Origin: Planctomycetota bacterium
Lineage (GTDB): Bacteria; Planctomycetota; Planctomycetia; Pirellulales; Pirellulaceae
Direction: 5' to 3'
Assembly (NCBI GenBank): GCA_019347795.1
Contig: JAHWKS010000186.1
Location: 1-8,214 of the forward strand
Length of the DNA stretch: 8,214 nucleotides
Shown here piece after piece: positions 1 to 5,994 of this stretch (position 1 is its first letter; each line of letters starts with the position of its first letter). The position numbers and the translations under genes are program-made. Below the pieces are notes generated by a model. The model was not told where the DNA came from, searched no databases, and saw nothing but the letters and a program-made list of their open reading frames with translations.

Positions 1-335
1 AAGGCGAGACGCTGGGCCTCTTGGTCCGTCCCGCCGCCGTCCGCGGCAAGCCCACCTGGTCCGACGTGCAGTTCCGGGTCGAGCCAAAAGTAGTAGGCGC
101 CATCCGTGTGCCGTCTGCTGGAAACGGCACACGAATGGCGCCTACTACTTTACGACAACTTCGCATCGAAGTGACTCGCTGTCGCGGGGGACCGGGAGGC
201 GGCGCGGCGGAAGTCGATTTCGATGAAGCAACCGGCGTCTTGCGCGGAGCAAGTCCCTATGAAGAAACGCATCCTGTGCCTGTGGCTCCCCCGCTGGCCG
301 ATCCAGCGGCGCATCGTCGCCCAACCATCGCTTAG
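1..335 (+). CDS. imuA: ImuA-like RecA-fold protein, C-terminal part (5' end outside window)
   Basis: About 110 residues are visible, read from base 3 to the TAG at 333-335. The segments GLLVRPAAVRGKPTWSDVQF and RQLRIEVTRCRGGPGG...EVDFDEATG match, from memory, the last strands and tail of ImuA/SulA-like RecA-fold proteins, where a W-[AS]-D-V-[RQ] motif is followed by an LR[IL]E[VL]xRCRGG strand and a D-x-x-TG tail. Family knowledge: ImuA is a RecA-like partner of ImuB and DnaE2 in damage-induced mutagenesis; the Walker motifs would lie upstream. A palindromic repeat (87-151) is inserted in frame between two conserved strands and adds about 21 residues (K VVGAIRVPSAGNGTRMAPTT). The end overlaps imuB by 77 bases, which suggests a translationally coupled operon. 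The identity rests mainly on these motifs and on the imuB-dnaE2 context. Confidence 0.8.
   Translation, partial: GETLGLLVRPAAVRGKPTWSDVQFRVEPKVVGAIRVPSAGNGTRMAPTTLRQLRIEVTRCRGGPGGGAAEVDFDEATGVLRGASPYEETHPVPVAPPLADPAAHRRPTIA
87..151. repeat. Palindromic element, family 1 copy 1, in frame inside imuA
   Basis: The arms are 87-114 and 124-151 (28 nt each, 27 of 28 paired), around a 9-nt loop CTGCTGGAA at 115-123. The outer end of each arm reads AAAGTAGTAGGC or its complement. In the imuA frame it encodes VVGAIRVPSAGNGTRMAPTT with no stop. A second copy lies at 811-875. The block GCCAT (99-103) is matched by ATGGC (135-139) on the other arm. Confidence 0.9.
246..249 (+). promoter_or_regulatory. 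Ribosome binding site that decides the imuB start
   Basis: GGAG lies 9 bases before the ATG at 259. This supports starting ImuB at MKKRILCLWLP, which is where ImuB homologues normally begin, rather than at the in-frame ATG at 223, which would add twelve unrelated residues. The site is inside the imuA coding sequence. Confidence 0.6.
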
Positions 336-1974
336 CGGCCGGCCGATCGTCCTCCACGCCCGCGACCCGCGTCGCGGCGAGTGCGTAGCCGTCTGCTCCA
401 CCGCCGCGGTGCGTCAAGGAGTGCGCGCCGGCATGCCGCTGGCCGAGGCGACGTCGCTAATGCGGAATGAAGGAGAAGTGTGGGATGGGATTCACTCTTC
501 TGATTCCGCATTCCGCATTCCGCATTCCGCATTTCTTTTCCCTCATCAGCCCGACGCCGATCGCCAAGCTCTCCTCCAATTGGCCGCCTGGTGCGAGCAG
601 TTCAGTCCGCAGGTGGGTTTAGAAACGCATCCCGAGCCGCAATCGCTGCTTTTGGACGTGACCGGTCTGGGTCCGCTCTTCGGCGGCGAGGAGGAGTTGG
701 CCTGGCGGGTGATCAAAGCCTTCGGCCGCCGCGGCTACTGGGTCCGCGTCGCGGTGGCCGACACCCTCGGCGCCGCCTGGGCCGTCAGCCGCTACGGCCC
801 CGTAGGTAAAAAAGTAGTAGGCACACTCCGTGTGCCGTCTGCTGAAAACGGCGCCCGGAGTGTGCCTACTACTATGAATGTCTCCGCGCCGCGAATCATT
901 CCGCCCGGCGAACACCTCCGTGCCCTTGCGCCGCTGGCGGTCGAATCTCTCCGCTTACCCGCGCCGACGCTCAAAGCGTTGCACCAACTAGGCGTCTACC
1001 AGATCGGCCAGGTGCGGGAGCTTCCGCGGGCGAGCCTCACGTCGCGGTTCCAGCATGAAGGCGCCTGCGTGCTTTTGGAGCGATTGGACCAAGCCTTCGG
1101 CGCCGTGGAGGAGCTCATCACGCCGCATCGCCCGCCGCCGGAGTTCCGCGCGGAGCGCTGCTTCGAGCATCCGCTGGATTCCCTGTGGGAGGTGGGCGCC
1201 GTTCTGGCCGAATTGTTCCAGAGCGTCTGCCGCGAACTCACGGCCCGCGACCAGGGCGCGCTCCAGGCGCTCTGTCGGCTGGACTGCGAAGGGGGCGAAG
1301 TGCGCAAGCTCGACCTCGGCCTCTTTCAGCCGACGGCCGCCGCCGAACGTCTCTTGGAACTGGCCGCGCTGCAACTGGAGCGGACTCGCCTCCCCGGCGT
1401 CGTCGGCCGCGTGGGGGTGGAAGTCCCGCTCGCCACCCCGCTCTCCGTCCGCCAGCAATCGCTGTTCACGGAGACAGGCCGCGCCCGGCCGCGCGAGCTA
1501 TCTCTCCTGATCGACCGCCTCAGCAGCCGCCTGGGCCCCCAGCGCGTCGTGCGTCCCCGGCTCCTGCCCGACGCCCAGCCCGAACGCTCCTACTGCGAAG
1601 AAGAGCTGGTGGGAATGCGGAATGCGGAGTGCGGAACGCGGAATCGAAAGAGCCGAAAGCAAAATCAATCTCAAAATCATTCCGCATTCCGCACTCCGCA
1701 TTCCACATTCTCTTTCCCTCTCCGCCAGTGGCCCTCCCCCATTCCGATCGAGGTGATCGCGGCGGCCGACGGTCCTCCCGCCGCTTTCCGCGTCGGCCGG
1801 CGCCGCTTCCGCGTGCATCGTTGGTGGGGACCCCAGCGGATCGAAACCGCCTGGTGGCGCGGCCGCAGCATCCGCCGCGATTATTACCAGATCGAAACCA
1901 CCACCGGCGCCCGCTACTGGCTCTACCGCCAGTTACGCAATCGCAGATGGTTTCTCCACGGAGACTACGGCTGA
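259..1974 (+). CDS. imuB: ImuB, Y-family polymerase-like mutasome subunit
   Basis: 571 residues from the ATG at 259. Family knowledge: ImuB is a catalytically dead Y-family polymerase that bridges the beta clamp, ImuA and DnaE2. Seen here: the N-terminus LCLWLPRWPIQ lacks the DxD acid pair of active Y-family enzymes, and the second acidic motif is reduced to SLLLD133VTGLGPLFGG. Next come AVADTLGAAWAVSRYG, the finger/thumb region with ALAPLAVESLRLP and a helix-hairpin-like LHQLGVYQIGQVRELPR segment. QQSLF (residues 399-403) fits the QxxLF clamp-binding consensus. The tail WWGPQRIETAWWRG...DYYQIETTTGARYWLYR is typical of ImuB. Three palindromic elements add about 28 (residues 68-95), 21 (185-205) and 35 (453-487) residues, which explains the excess over the roughly 480-520 I expect. 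None breaks the frame or replaces a conserved motif, so the gene looks intact. It overlaps imuA and precedes dnaE2 by 108 bases. Confidence 0.93.
   Translation: MKKRILCLWLPRWPIQRRIVAQPSLSGRPIVLHARDPRRGECVAVCSTAAVRQGVRAGMPLAEATSLMRNEGEVWDGIHSSDSAFRIPHSAFLFPHQPDADRQALLQLAAWCEQFSPQVGLETHPEPQSLLLDVTGLGPLFGGEEELAWRVIKAFGRRGYWVRVAVADTLGAAWAVSRYGPVGKKVVGTLRVPSAENGARSVPTTMNVSAPRIIPPGEHLRALAPLAVESLRLPAPTLKALHQLGVYQIGQVRELPRASLTSRFQHEGACVLLERLDQAFGAVEELITPHRPPPEFRAERCFEHPLDSLWEVGAVLAELFQSVCRELTARDQGALQALCRLDCEGGEVRKLDLGLFQPTAAAERLLELAALQLERTRLPGVVGRVGVEVPLATPLSVRQQSLFTETGRARPRELSLLIDRLSSRLGPQRVVRPRLLPDAQPERSYCEEELVGMRNAECGTRNRKSRKQNQSQNHSAFRTPHSTFSFPLRQWPSPIPIEVIAAADGPPAAFRVGRRRFRVHRWWGPQRIETAWWRGRSIRRDYYQIETTTGARYWLYRQLRNRRWFLHGDYG
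459..533. repeat. Heptamer (GCGGAAT) palindromic element, copy A, in frame in imuB
   Basis: One GCGGAAT unit (462-468) faces four tandem ATTCCGC units (503-530). The arms 459-468 and 524-533 pair perfectly over 10 bp. The element encodes MRNEGEVWDGIHSS followed by DSAFRIPHSAF. It sits between the conserved ImuB segments GMPLAEATSL and HQPDADRQAL, which are normally nearly adjacent. Confidence 0.85.
811..875. repeat. Palindromic element, family 1 copy 2, in frame inside imuB
   Basis: The arms are 811-838 and 848-875 (25 of 28 paired) with a 9-nt loop CTGCTGAAA. It is the same family as 87-151: identical outer AAAGTAGTAGGC and inner CCGTGTGCCGTCTGCTG. The middle block is ACACT (823-827), matched by AGTGT (859-863), so the copies differ with compensation. 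It encodes VVGTLRVPSAENGARSVPTT in the same phase as copy 1 and lies in the loop between AVSRYG and IIPPGEHLRAL of ImuB. Confidence 0.9.
1613..1710. repeat. Heptamer (GCGGAAT) palindromic element, copy B, in frame in imuB
   Basis: The arms are 1613-1644 and 1679-1710, 30 of 32 paired, built from tandem GCGGAAT/GCGGAGT/GCGGAAC heptamers and their complements around a 34-nt A-rich loop. It encodes MRNAECGTRN, then a lysine/glutamine-rich loop, then HSAFRTPHSTF. It lies between the clamp-motif region and the conserved aromatic tail of ImuB. The A-rich loop contrasts with the GC-rich surroundings. Confidence 0.9.
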
Positions 1975-1976
1975 CG

Positions 1977-2082
1977 CGTTTAACCGCGTGCCCAACGGGC
2001 CGCGCGGGGACGAGTCACGTACAACGCCTCTCACGATGTTCGCCCGAGATCTCGCGCGGCCCGCTGGGCACGCGGTTAAACG
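1977..2082. repeat. Large inverted repeat filling the imuB-dnaE2 gap
   Basis: The arms are 1977-2006 and 2053-2082 (30 nt each, 29 of 30 paired), ending in CGTTTAACCGCGTGCCC or its complement, around a 46-nt loop. It starts two bases after the imuB stop codon and ends on the base before the dnaE2 ATG. There is no T tract, so it does not look like a simple intrinsic terminator. It is a different family from the repeats inside the genes. I see no CTGT-N8-ACAG or GAAC-N4-GTTC LexA-type site in it. Confidence 0.9.
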
Positions 2083-5000
2083 ATGAAATACGCCGAGTTA
2101 CATTGCAAATCGAACTTCTCCTTTCTGGAAGGCGCTTCGCATGCGGAGGAGTTGGCGACGCAGGCCGCGGAGTTGGGGTACGCGGCGCTGGCGGTCACCG
2201 ATCGCAATTCGCTCGCCGGAGTGGTGCGGGCGCATCTGGCGGCGAAAGAGATTGGGTTGAAATTGGTTGTGGGGGCGGAGATCACGCCCCTCGATGCGCC
2301 GCCGGTCGTGCTCTGGGCAACGGATCGTCGATCGTATGGACGATTGTCGCGGTTGATTACCGCCGGACGCAGACGGGCGCCCAAGGGCGAATGCCATCTC
2401 ACCCTGGACGACATCGCCGCACACGCCGAAGGACTGCTGGCGGGCGTTGTAGCGGGACCTTTGGGCGAAAGCAGGTCCCGGCCGCCGGACGGGACCTTCG
2501 CAAAAAGGGGTCGGGAGTCTTTTTCCGGCGGACTGGGTTTGTTTTATCCAGACTCATGGACGGAAAAAGACTCCCGACCCCTTTTTGCATACCGCGAGAT
2601 CTTCGGCGACCGTTGCTATCTGCTGGCGGAGCTGCATCGTGGGCCGAACGATGAGCAGCGGCTTGCGGAGTTTCTTCGGCTATCGAAAGAGGCTCGCGTT
2701 CCGCTGGCGGCGGCGGGGGATGTGCACTATCACGCGCCGGGGCGGATTGTGCTGCAGCATACGCTCACGGCGATCCGGCACGGCGTGACCGTGGCCGAGG
2801 CGGGGGAGCGGCTGTTCTCCAACGCCGAGCGCCACCTGCGGCCGATCGAGGAGATCGCGTCGCTCTTCGCCGCCGCGCCGGAGGCGGTTCATCGCACGCT
2901 CGAGATCGCCGATCGCTGCCGCTTCTCGCTCGACGAGCTCAAGTACGAATATCCCGAGGAGCTGGCCCCCGCGGGAATGACCCCCATCGCGTATCTCAAG
3001 CAGATGGCGTGGAAAGGCGCCAGGAAGCGCTACCCGCACGGCGTGCCGGCGAAGGTGCAGAAGCTGCTCGCGCATGAGCTGGAGTTGATCGAGGACCTGC
3101 ACTACGAGGCGTACTTCCTCACGGTGTTCGACCTGGTGCGGTTCGCCCGCCGCCGCGGGATCCTCTGCCAGGGACGCGGCTCGGCGGCCAACTCGGTGGT
3201 CTGCTATTGCCTGGGAGTCACGTCGGTCGATCCCGGGCGGATCGACGTGCTCTTCGAGCGGTTCGTGAGCCGTGAGCGGAATGAGGCGCCCGATATCGAC
3301 GTCGATTTCGAACACGAGCGCCGTGAAGAGGTGCTGCAATATCTCTACGACAAGTACGGCCGCGAGCGGGCGGGGATGACCGCCACCGTGATCGCCTACC
3401 GCACCCGGTCCGCGATCCGCGACGTGGGCAAGGCGCTGGGGCTTTCGCTGGACCGCGTGGATCGGCTGGCGAAGCTGGTCGAGGGGCAGCACTACGAGCC
3501 GGACCTTCCCCAGCGCTGCCGGCAGGCGGGGATCGATCCCGAGTCGGAAGTCGGGCAGCGGCTTGTGTACCTGGTGAACGAGCTGGCCGGCTTCCCGCGG
3601 CATCTTTCGCAGCACGTGGGCGGGATGGTCATCACCCAAGGTCCGCTGTGCGAGCTGGCGCCGATCGAGAACGCCGCCATGGAAGGCCGCACCGTCATCG
3701 AGTGGGACAAAGACGACCTCGACGAGCTGGGCATTCTCAAGGTCGATTGCCTGGCGCTGGGCATGCTCACCGCCATCCGCAAGTGCTTTGAGATGATCCG
3801 CGAGACAACTGGCCGCGAGCTGACGCTGGCCAACGTGCCGCCGGAAGACCCGGCCGTGTACCGGATGATCCAGCAGGCCGACACCATGGGCGTGTTCCAG
3901 ATCGAAAGCCGGGCCCAGATGGCGATGCTGCCGCGGCTCAAGCCGCGCTGCTGGTACGACCTGGTGATCCAGGTGGCGATTGTCCGGCCCGGGCCGATCC
4001 AGGGCGACATGGTGCATCCTTACCTTCGCCGCCGCGCGGGGCTGGAGCAGGTAATGTATCCCAACCGCGCGATCCGCGAGGTGCTCTGCAAGACGCTGGG
4101 GGTTCCGCTCTTTCAGGAGCAGGCGATGCGGCTGGCGGTGGTCGCCGCCGGCTTCACGCCGGGAGAGGCGGACCAGCTTCGCCGCGCGATGGGCGCCTGG
4201 CGCCGGCCGGGGGTGATCGACAACTTCCGCAAGAAGCTCTTGGCGGGGATGACCGCCCGGGGGCTCTCGCCCCTCTTCGCCGAGCAGGTGTTCAACCAGA
4301 TTCGCGGCTTCGGCGAGTACGGTTTCCCCGAATCGCACGCCGCCAGCTTCGCGCTCTTGGTGTACGTCTCGGCCTGGCTCAAGCACTACTACCCGGCGGC
4401 GTTCACCGCCGCGACCCTCAACAGCCAGCCGATGGGCTTCTACGCACCGGCCCAACTGGTGCAGGACGCCAGGAAGCACGGCGTGGCGGTGCTGCCGGTG
4501 GACGTGAACGAGAGCGAATGGAATTGTCGATTGCGGAATGCGGAATTCGGAACGTTGCAAATGCGGAATGCGGAATTCGGAATGCGGAATGAAAAGAGTC
4601 AGAATCAACTCTATTCCGCATTTCTCAGGCTCGGCTTTCGTCTCATCTCCGGCTTTTCGCAGCAGCACGCTTCTGCAATCACGCACGCCCGCTCCTCCGG
4701 CCCTTTCCGGTCGGTGGAGGATTTTACGAAGCGCACGCGGCTGGGGAAGTCGGTGGCGGCGAAGCTGGCGGAGGCGGATGCGTTCGCCTCGTGCGGGTCG
4801 GATCGGCGGTTGGCGCTGTGGGATGCGCTGGCGCAGGAGAAGGCGCCGCGGGAGCGATCGCTGCTGGACGCGATGGAGGTGGAAGAGGAGAAGCCGTCGT
4901 TGCCGGAACTCTCGCCCGAGGAGCAGGTCTTCGCCGATTATCGGGCCGCCGGCTTATCGCTCCGCGGGCATCCGATCGAGTTCTACCGCGAGCGGCTGGA

Positions 5001-5331
5001 GCAACTGAAGGTCGTGCCGATCGAACGGCTGGAGAAGCTGCCGCACAACCGCGTGGTGCGGATCGGCGGGATCGTCCTCTTGCGGCAGCGGCCCGCAACG
5101 GCCAAGGGGATCACATTCGTCACGCTGGAGGACGAAACCGGCGCGGCGAACCTGGTGCTCTTCCATCAAATCTGGCGGCAGTTCTACCAGATCGTCCGCG
5201 CCGCCCCCGCCTGGATCGTCCAAGGCCGATTGGAGCACGTCGGAAGCGTCATCCACGTCATCGTCAGCCGGGTGGAAGATCTCAGCCAGCAGATGCGAAC
5301 GCTCAACACGAAATCGCGAGACTTCCGATAG
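2083..5331 (+). CDS. dnaE2: DnaE2 (ImuC) error-prone DNA polymerase III alpha-type subunit
   Basis: 1082 residues. Family knowledge: DnaE2 is the non-essential, error-prone C-family polymerase that extends past lesions with ImuA and ImuB. The N-terminal PHP domain opens with YAELHCKSNFSFLEGASH. The palm and fingers carry CQGRGSAANSVVCYCLG, PD404ID406VDFEHERREEV and KVD555CLALGM, so the three catalytic aspartates are present. GVFQIESRAQMAMLPR, RPGPIQGDMVHPYLRRR and GFPESHAASFALLVY are hallmark DnaE2 blocks. The C-terminal OB-like domain (about 988-1075) includes LRQRPATAKGITFVTLEDE. Insertions of about 45 residues (125-169, end of PHP domain) and 31 residues (817-847) coincide with palindromic repeats and avoid all these blocks. 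An in-frame TAA at 2077-2079 rules out an earlier start. No Shine-Dalgarno sequence precedes the ATG, because the inverted repeat ends there. Confidence 0.95.
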   Translation: MKYAELHCKSNFSFLEGASHAEELATQAAELGYAALAVTDRNSLAGVVRAHLAAKEIGLKLVVGAEITPLDAPPVVLWATDRRSYGRLSRLITAGRRRAPKGECHLTLDDIAAHAEGLLAGVVAGPLGESRSRPPDGTFAKRGRESFSGGLGLFYPDSWTEKDSRPLFAYREIFGDRCYLLAELHRGPNDEQRLAEFLRLSKEARVPLAAAGDVHYHAPGRIVLQHTLTAIRHGVTVAEAGERLFSNAERHLRPIEEIASLFAAAPEAVHRTLEIADRCRFSLDELKYEYPEELAPAGMTPIAYLKQMAWKGARKRYPHGVPAKVQKLLAHELELIEDLHYEAYFLTVFDLVRFARRRGILCQGRGSAANSVVCYCLGVTSVDPGRIDVLFERFVSRERNEAPDIDVDFEHERREEVLQYLYDKYGRERAGMTATVIAYRTRSAIRDVGKALGLSLDRVDRLAKLVEGQHYEPDLPQRCRQAGIDPESEVGQRLVYLVNELAGFPRHLSQHVGGMVITQGPLCELAPIENAAMEGRTVIEWDKDDLDELGILKVDCLALGMLTAIRKCFEMIRETTGRELTLANVPPEDPAVYRMIQQADTMGVFQIESRAQMAMLPRLKPRCWYDLVIQVAIVRPGPIQGDMVHPYLRRRAGLEQVMYPNRAIREVLCKTLGVPLFQEQAMRLAVVAAGFTPGEADQLRRAMGAWRRPGVIDNFRKKLLAGMTARGLSPLFAEQVFNQIRGFGEYGFPESHAASFALLVYVSAWLKHYYPAAFTAATLNSQPMGFYAPAQLVQDARKHGVAVLPVDVNESEWNCRLRNAEFGTLQMRNAEFGMRNEKSQNQLYSAFLRLGFRLISGFSQQHASAITHARSSGPFRSVEDFTKRTRLGKSVAAKLAEADAFASCGSDRRLALWDALAQEKAPRERSLLDAMEVEEEKPSLPELSPEEQVFADYRAAGLSLRGHPIEFYRERLEQLKVVPIERLEKLPHNRVVRIGGIVLLRQRPATAKGITFVTLEDETGAANLVLFHQIWRQFYQIVRAAPAWIVQGRLEHVGSVIHVIVSRVEDLSQQMRTLNTKSRDFR
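2453..2501. repeat. Imperfect GGGACC palindrome in dnaE2
   Basis: CGGGACCT occurs at 2453-2460 and 2490-2497, with its complement AGGTCCCG at 2473-2480. GCGAA...GGTCCCG (2465-2480) also pairs with CGGGACCTTCGC (2490-2501) with a 4-nt bulge and a 9-nt loop. It abuts the perfect inverted repeat that begins at 2500 and encodes GPLGESRSRPPDGTFA, which I do not recognise as conserved DnaE2 sequence. Confidence 0.6.
2500..2588. repeat. Perfect 28-bp inverted repeat, in frame in the dnaE2 PHP region
   Basis: The arms 2500-2527 and 2561-2588 are perfectly complementary (GCAAAAAGGGGTCGGGAGTC... and its reverse complement) around a 33-nt loop. In frame it reads AKRGRESFSGG...TEKDSRPLFA with no stop. 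It lies between LLAGVVA and YREIFGDRCYL, a variable linker in DnaE2 proteins. Confidence 0.92.
4532..4622. repeat. Heptamer (GCGGAAT) palindromic element, copy C, in frame in dnaE2
   Basis: A 21-nt direct repeat (TGCGGAATGCGGAATTCGGA plus A) occurs at 4532-4552 and 4562-4582, offset by exactly 30 nt (ten codons). AATGCGGAAT (4581-4590) then pairs with ATTCCGCATT (4613-4622), with an inner 5-bp stem AGAGT/ACTCT. It encodes LRNAEFGTLQ MRNAEFGMRNE then YSAF, in the same phase as the imuB copies. It falls between NESEWN and LRLGFRLISGF, close to a normal DnaE2 length variation point. Confidence 0.88.
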
Positions 5332-5351
5332 CCCACAAAACATAAGAAAGA

Positions 5352-5433
5352 GGAACGCTAATCTGCACTAATCGACGCTTATTAATTAGCGAAGATCAGC
5401 GTCGATTAGTGTTCCCTTCCTTGAACACTAATC
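5352..5433. repeat. CACTAATC inverted-repeat cluster between convergent dnaE2 and ndk
   Basis: CACTAATCGACGCT (5366-5379) pairs perfectly with 5398-5411. GATTAGTGTTC (5404-5414) also pairs perfectly with GAACACTAATC (5423-5433) across an 8-nt loop, and the two stems share 5404-5411, so they exclude each other. CGCTAAT (5355-5361) can also pair with ATTAGCG (5385-5391). It is AT-rich compared with its neighbours. It may end transcription from both sides, but no T tract is present. Confidence 0.75.
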
Positions 5434-5455
5434 CATTCGTCCCGTTCAGGGCGCT

Positions 5456-5914
5456 CTATTCATCTGCCGCTTTCATCCACGGCGTCAGCGTCGGCTCGTA
5501 GGAGCAGATCTCTTCGTCGCGGAAATAGAGGGGGATCTCGCGGGCGGCGGCTTCGGGACCGTCGGAGGCATGCACGAGGTTCATCTGGCGGCTGCTGCTG
5601 TAGTCGCCGCGGATCGTGCCGGCCGCCGCCTTCAGGCCGCTCGTGGCGCCGAGCATCTCGCGCACCACGCGGATCGCCTCCAGCCCCTCCACGACCATCG
5701 CCAGCACCGGCGCCCCTGTGATGAACGCCTCCAAGCCCGGGTAGAACGGCTTGTTCACATGCTCGGCGTAATGCTGCTTCGACAACTCGGGTGTGATCCG
5801 CATCAGCTTCACGGCGATGAGGTTCAGCCCTTTATCCTCAAAGCGGGCGATGATCCGTCCCGTCAATCGCCGCTGCACGCAATCGGGCTTGAGCAAAACA
5901 AGGGTCCGCTCCAT
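5456..5914 (-). CDS. ndk: Nucleoside diphosphate kinase
   Basis: 152 residues, close to the usual 140-155. The enzyme moves the gamma phosphate of a nucleoside triphosphate (usually ATP) to NDPs and dNDPs through a phosphohistidine, balancing nucleotide pools in the cytoplasm. The N-terminus RTLVLLK9PDCVQRRLTGRII is typical, followed by HYAEHVNKPFYPGL, the nucleotide-contact segment GTIRGDY (99-105) and the active-site NLVH115ASDGPEAAAREI. All key residues I can place are present. AGGA lies 10 bases before the ATG. It converges on dnaE2. A candidate promoter crossed by an inverted repeat lies immediately upstream. The link to the mutasome genes may be chance; supplying dNTPs for repair synthesis is possible but only inferred. 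Confidence 0.96.
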   Translation of the reverse strand: MERTLVLLKPDCVQRRLTGRIIARFEDKGLNLIAVKLMRITPELSKQHYAEHVNKPFYPGLEAFITGAPVLAMVVEGLEAIRVVREMLGATSGLKAAAGTIRGDYSSSRQMNLVHASDGPEAAAREIPLYFRDEEICSYEPTLTPWMKAADE

Positions 5915-5949
5915 AACTCTTCGTTCCTGACTCGATGAATGCCAGTTCG

Positions 5950-5976
5950 TCGCGAGATTTTAGGTCATTCTCGCGA
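5950..5976. other. Perfect 8-bp inverted repeat over the ndk promoter (possible operator)
   Basis: TCGCGAGA (5950-5957) and TCTCGCGA (5969-5976) flank an 11-nt spacer. One arm lies in the promoter spacer, and the other touches the -10 box and predicted transcription start. On the minus strand no T tract follows it, so termination of the upstream gene is less likely. The regulator, if any, is unknown. Confidence 0.4.
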
Positions 5977-5985
5977 ACCTCACAA
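5957..5985 (-). promoter_or_regulatory. Candidate sigma70-type promoter for ndk
   Basis: On the minus strand, TTGTGA (5985-5980) and TAAAAT (5962-5957) are separated by 17 bases, matching the consensus at 4 of 6 and 5 of 6 positions. The predicted start near 5950 gives a leader of about 36 bases to the ndk ATG. Confidence 0.4.
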
Positions 5986-5994
5986 CACGATCGG

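Noticed and set aside
223..258. Earlier in-frame imuB start
   Set aside because: The twelve extra residues are unlike ImuB N-termini, and the GGAG at 246-249 fits the ATG at 259.
503..530. Tandem ATTCCGC units as a CRISPR or simple satellite
   Set aside because: The units are 7 nt with no spacers, and they pair with complementary units nearby, so they are arms of a palindromic element.
1977..2082. Rho-independent terminator between imuB and dnaE2
   Set aside because: The loop is 46 nt and no T tract follows either arm; the element ends at a start codon.
1185..2654. Plus-strand open frame of 489 codons spanning the end of imuB and the start of dnaE2
   Set aside because: It is a low-complexity arginine/proline/glycine-rich translation of GC-rich genes in the wrong frame; the imuB and dnaE2 frames carry all the conserved motifs.
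2680..4686. Minus-strand open frame of 668 codons
   Set aside because: It is antisense to the conserved core of dnaE2, histidine- and arginine-rich with no family resemblance; long antisense frames are expected at this GC content.
259..5331. imuB or dnaE2 as pseudogenes because of the repeat insertions
   Set aside because: Both frames are open from start to stop with all expected motifs, including the DnaE2 catalytic aspartates, and the inserts fall in loops.
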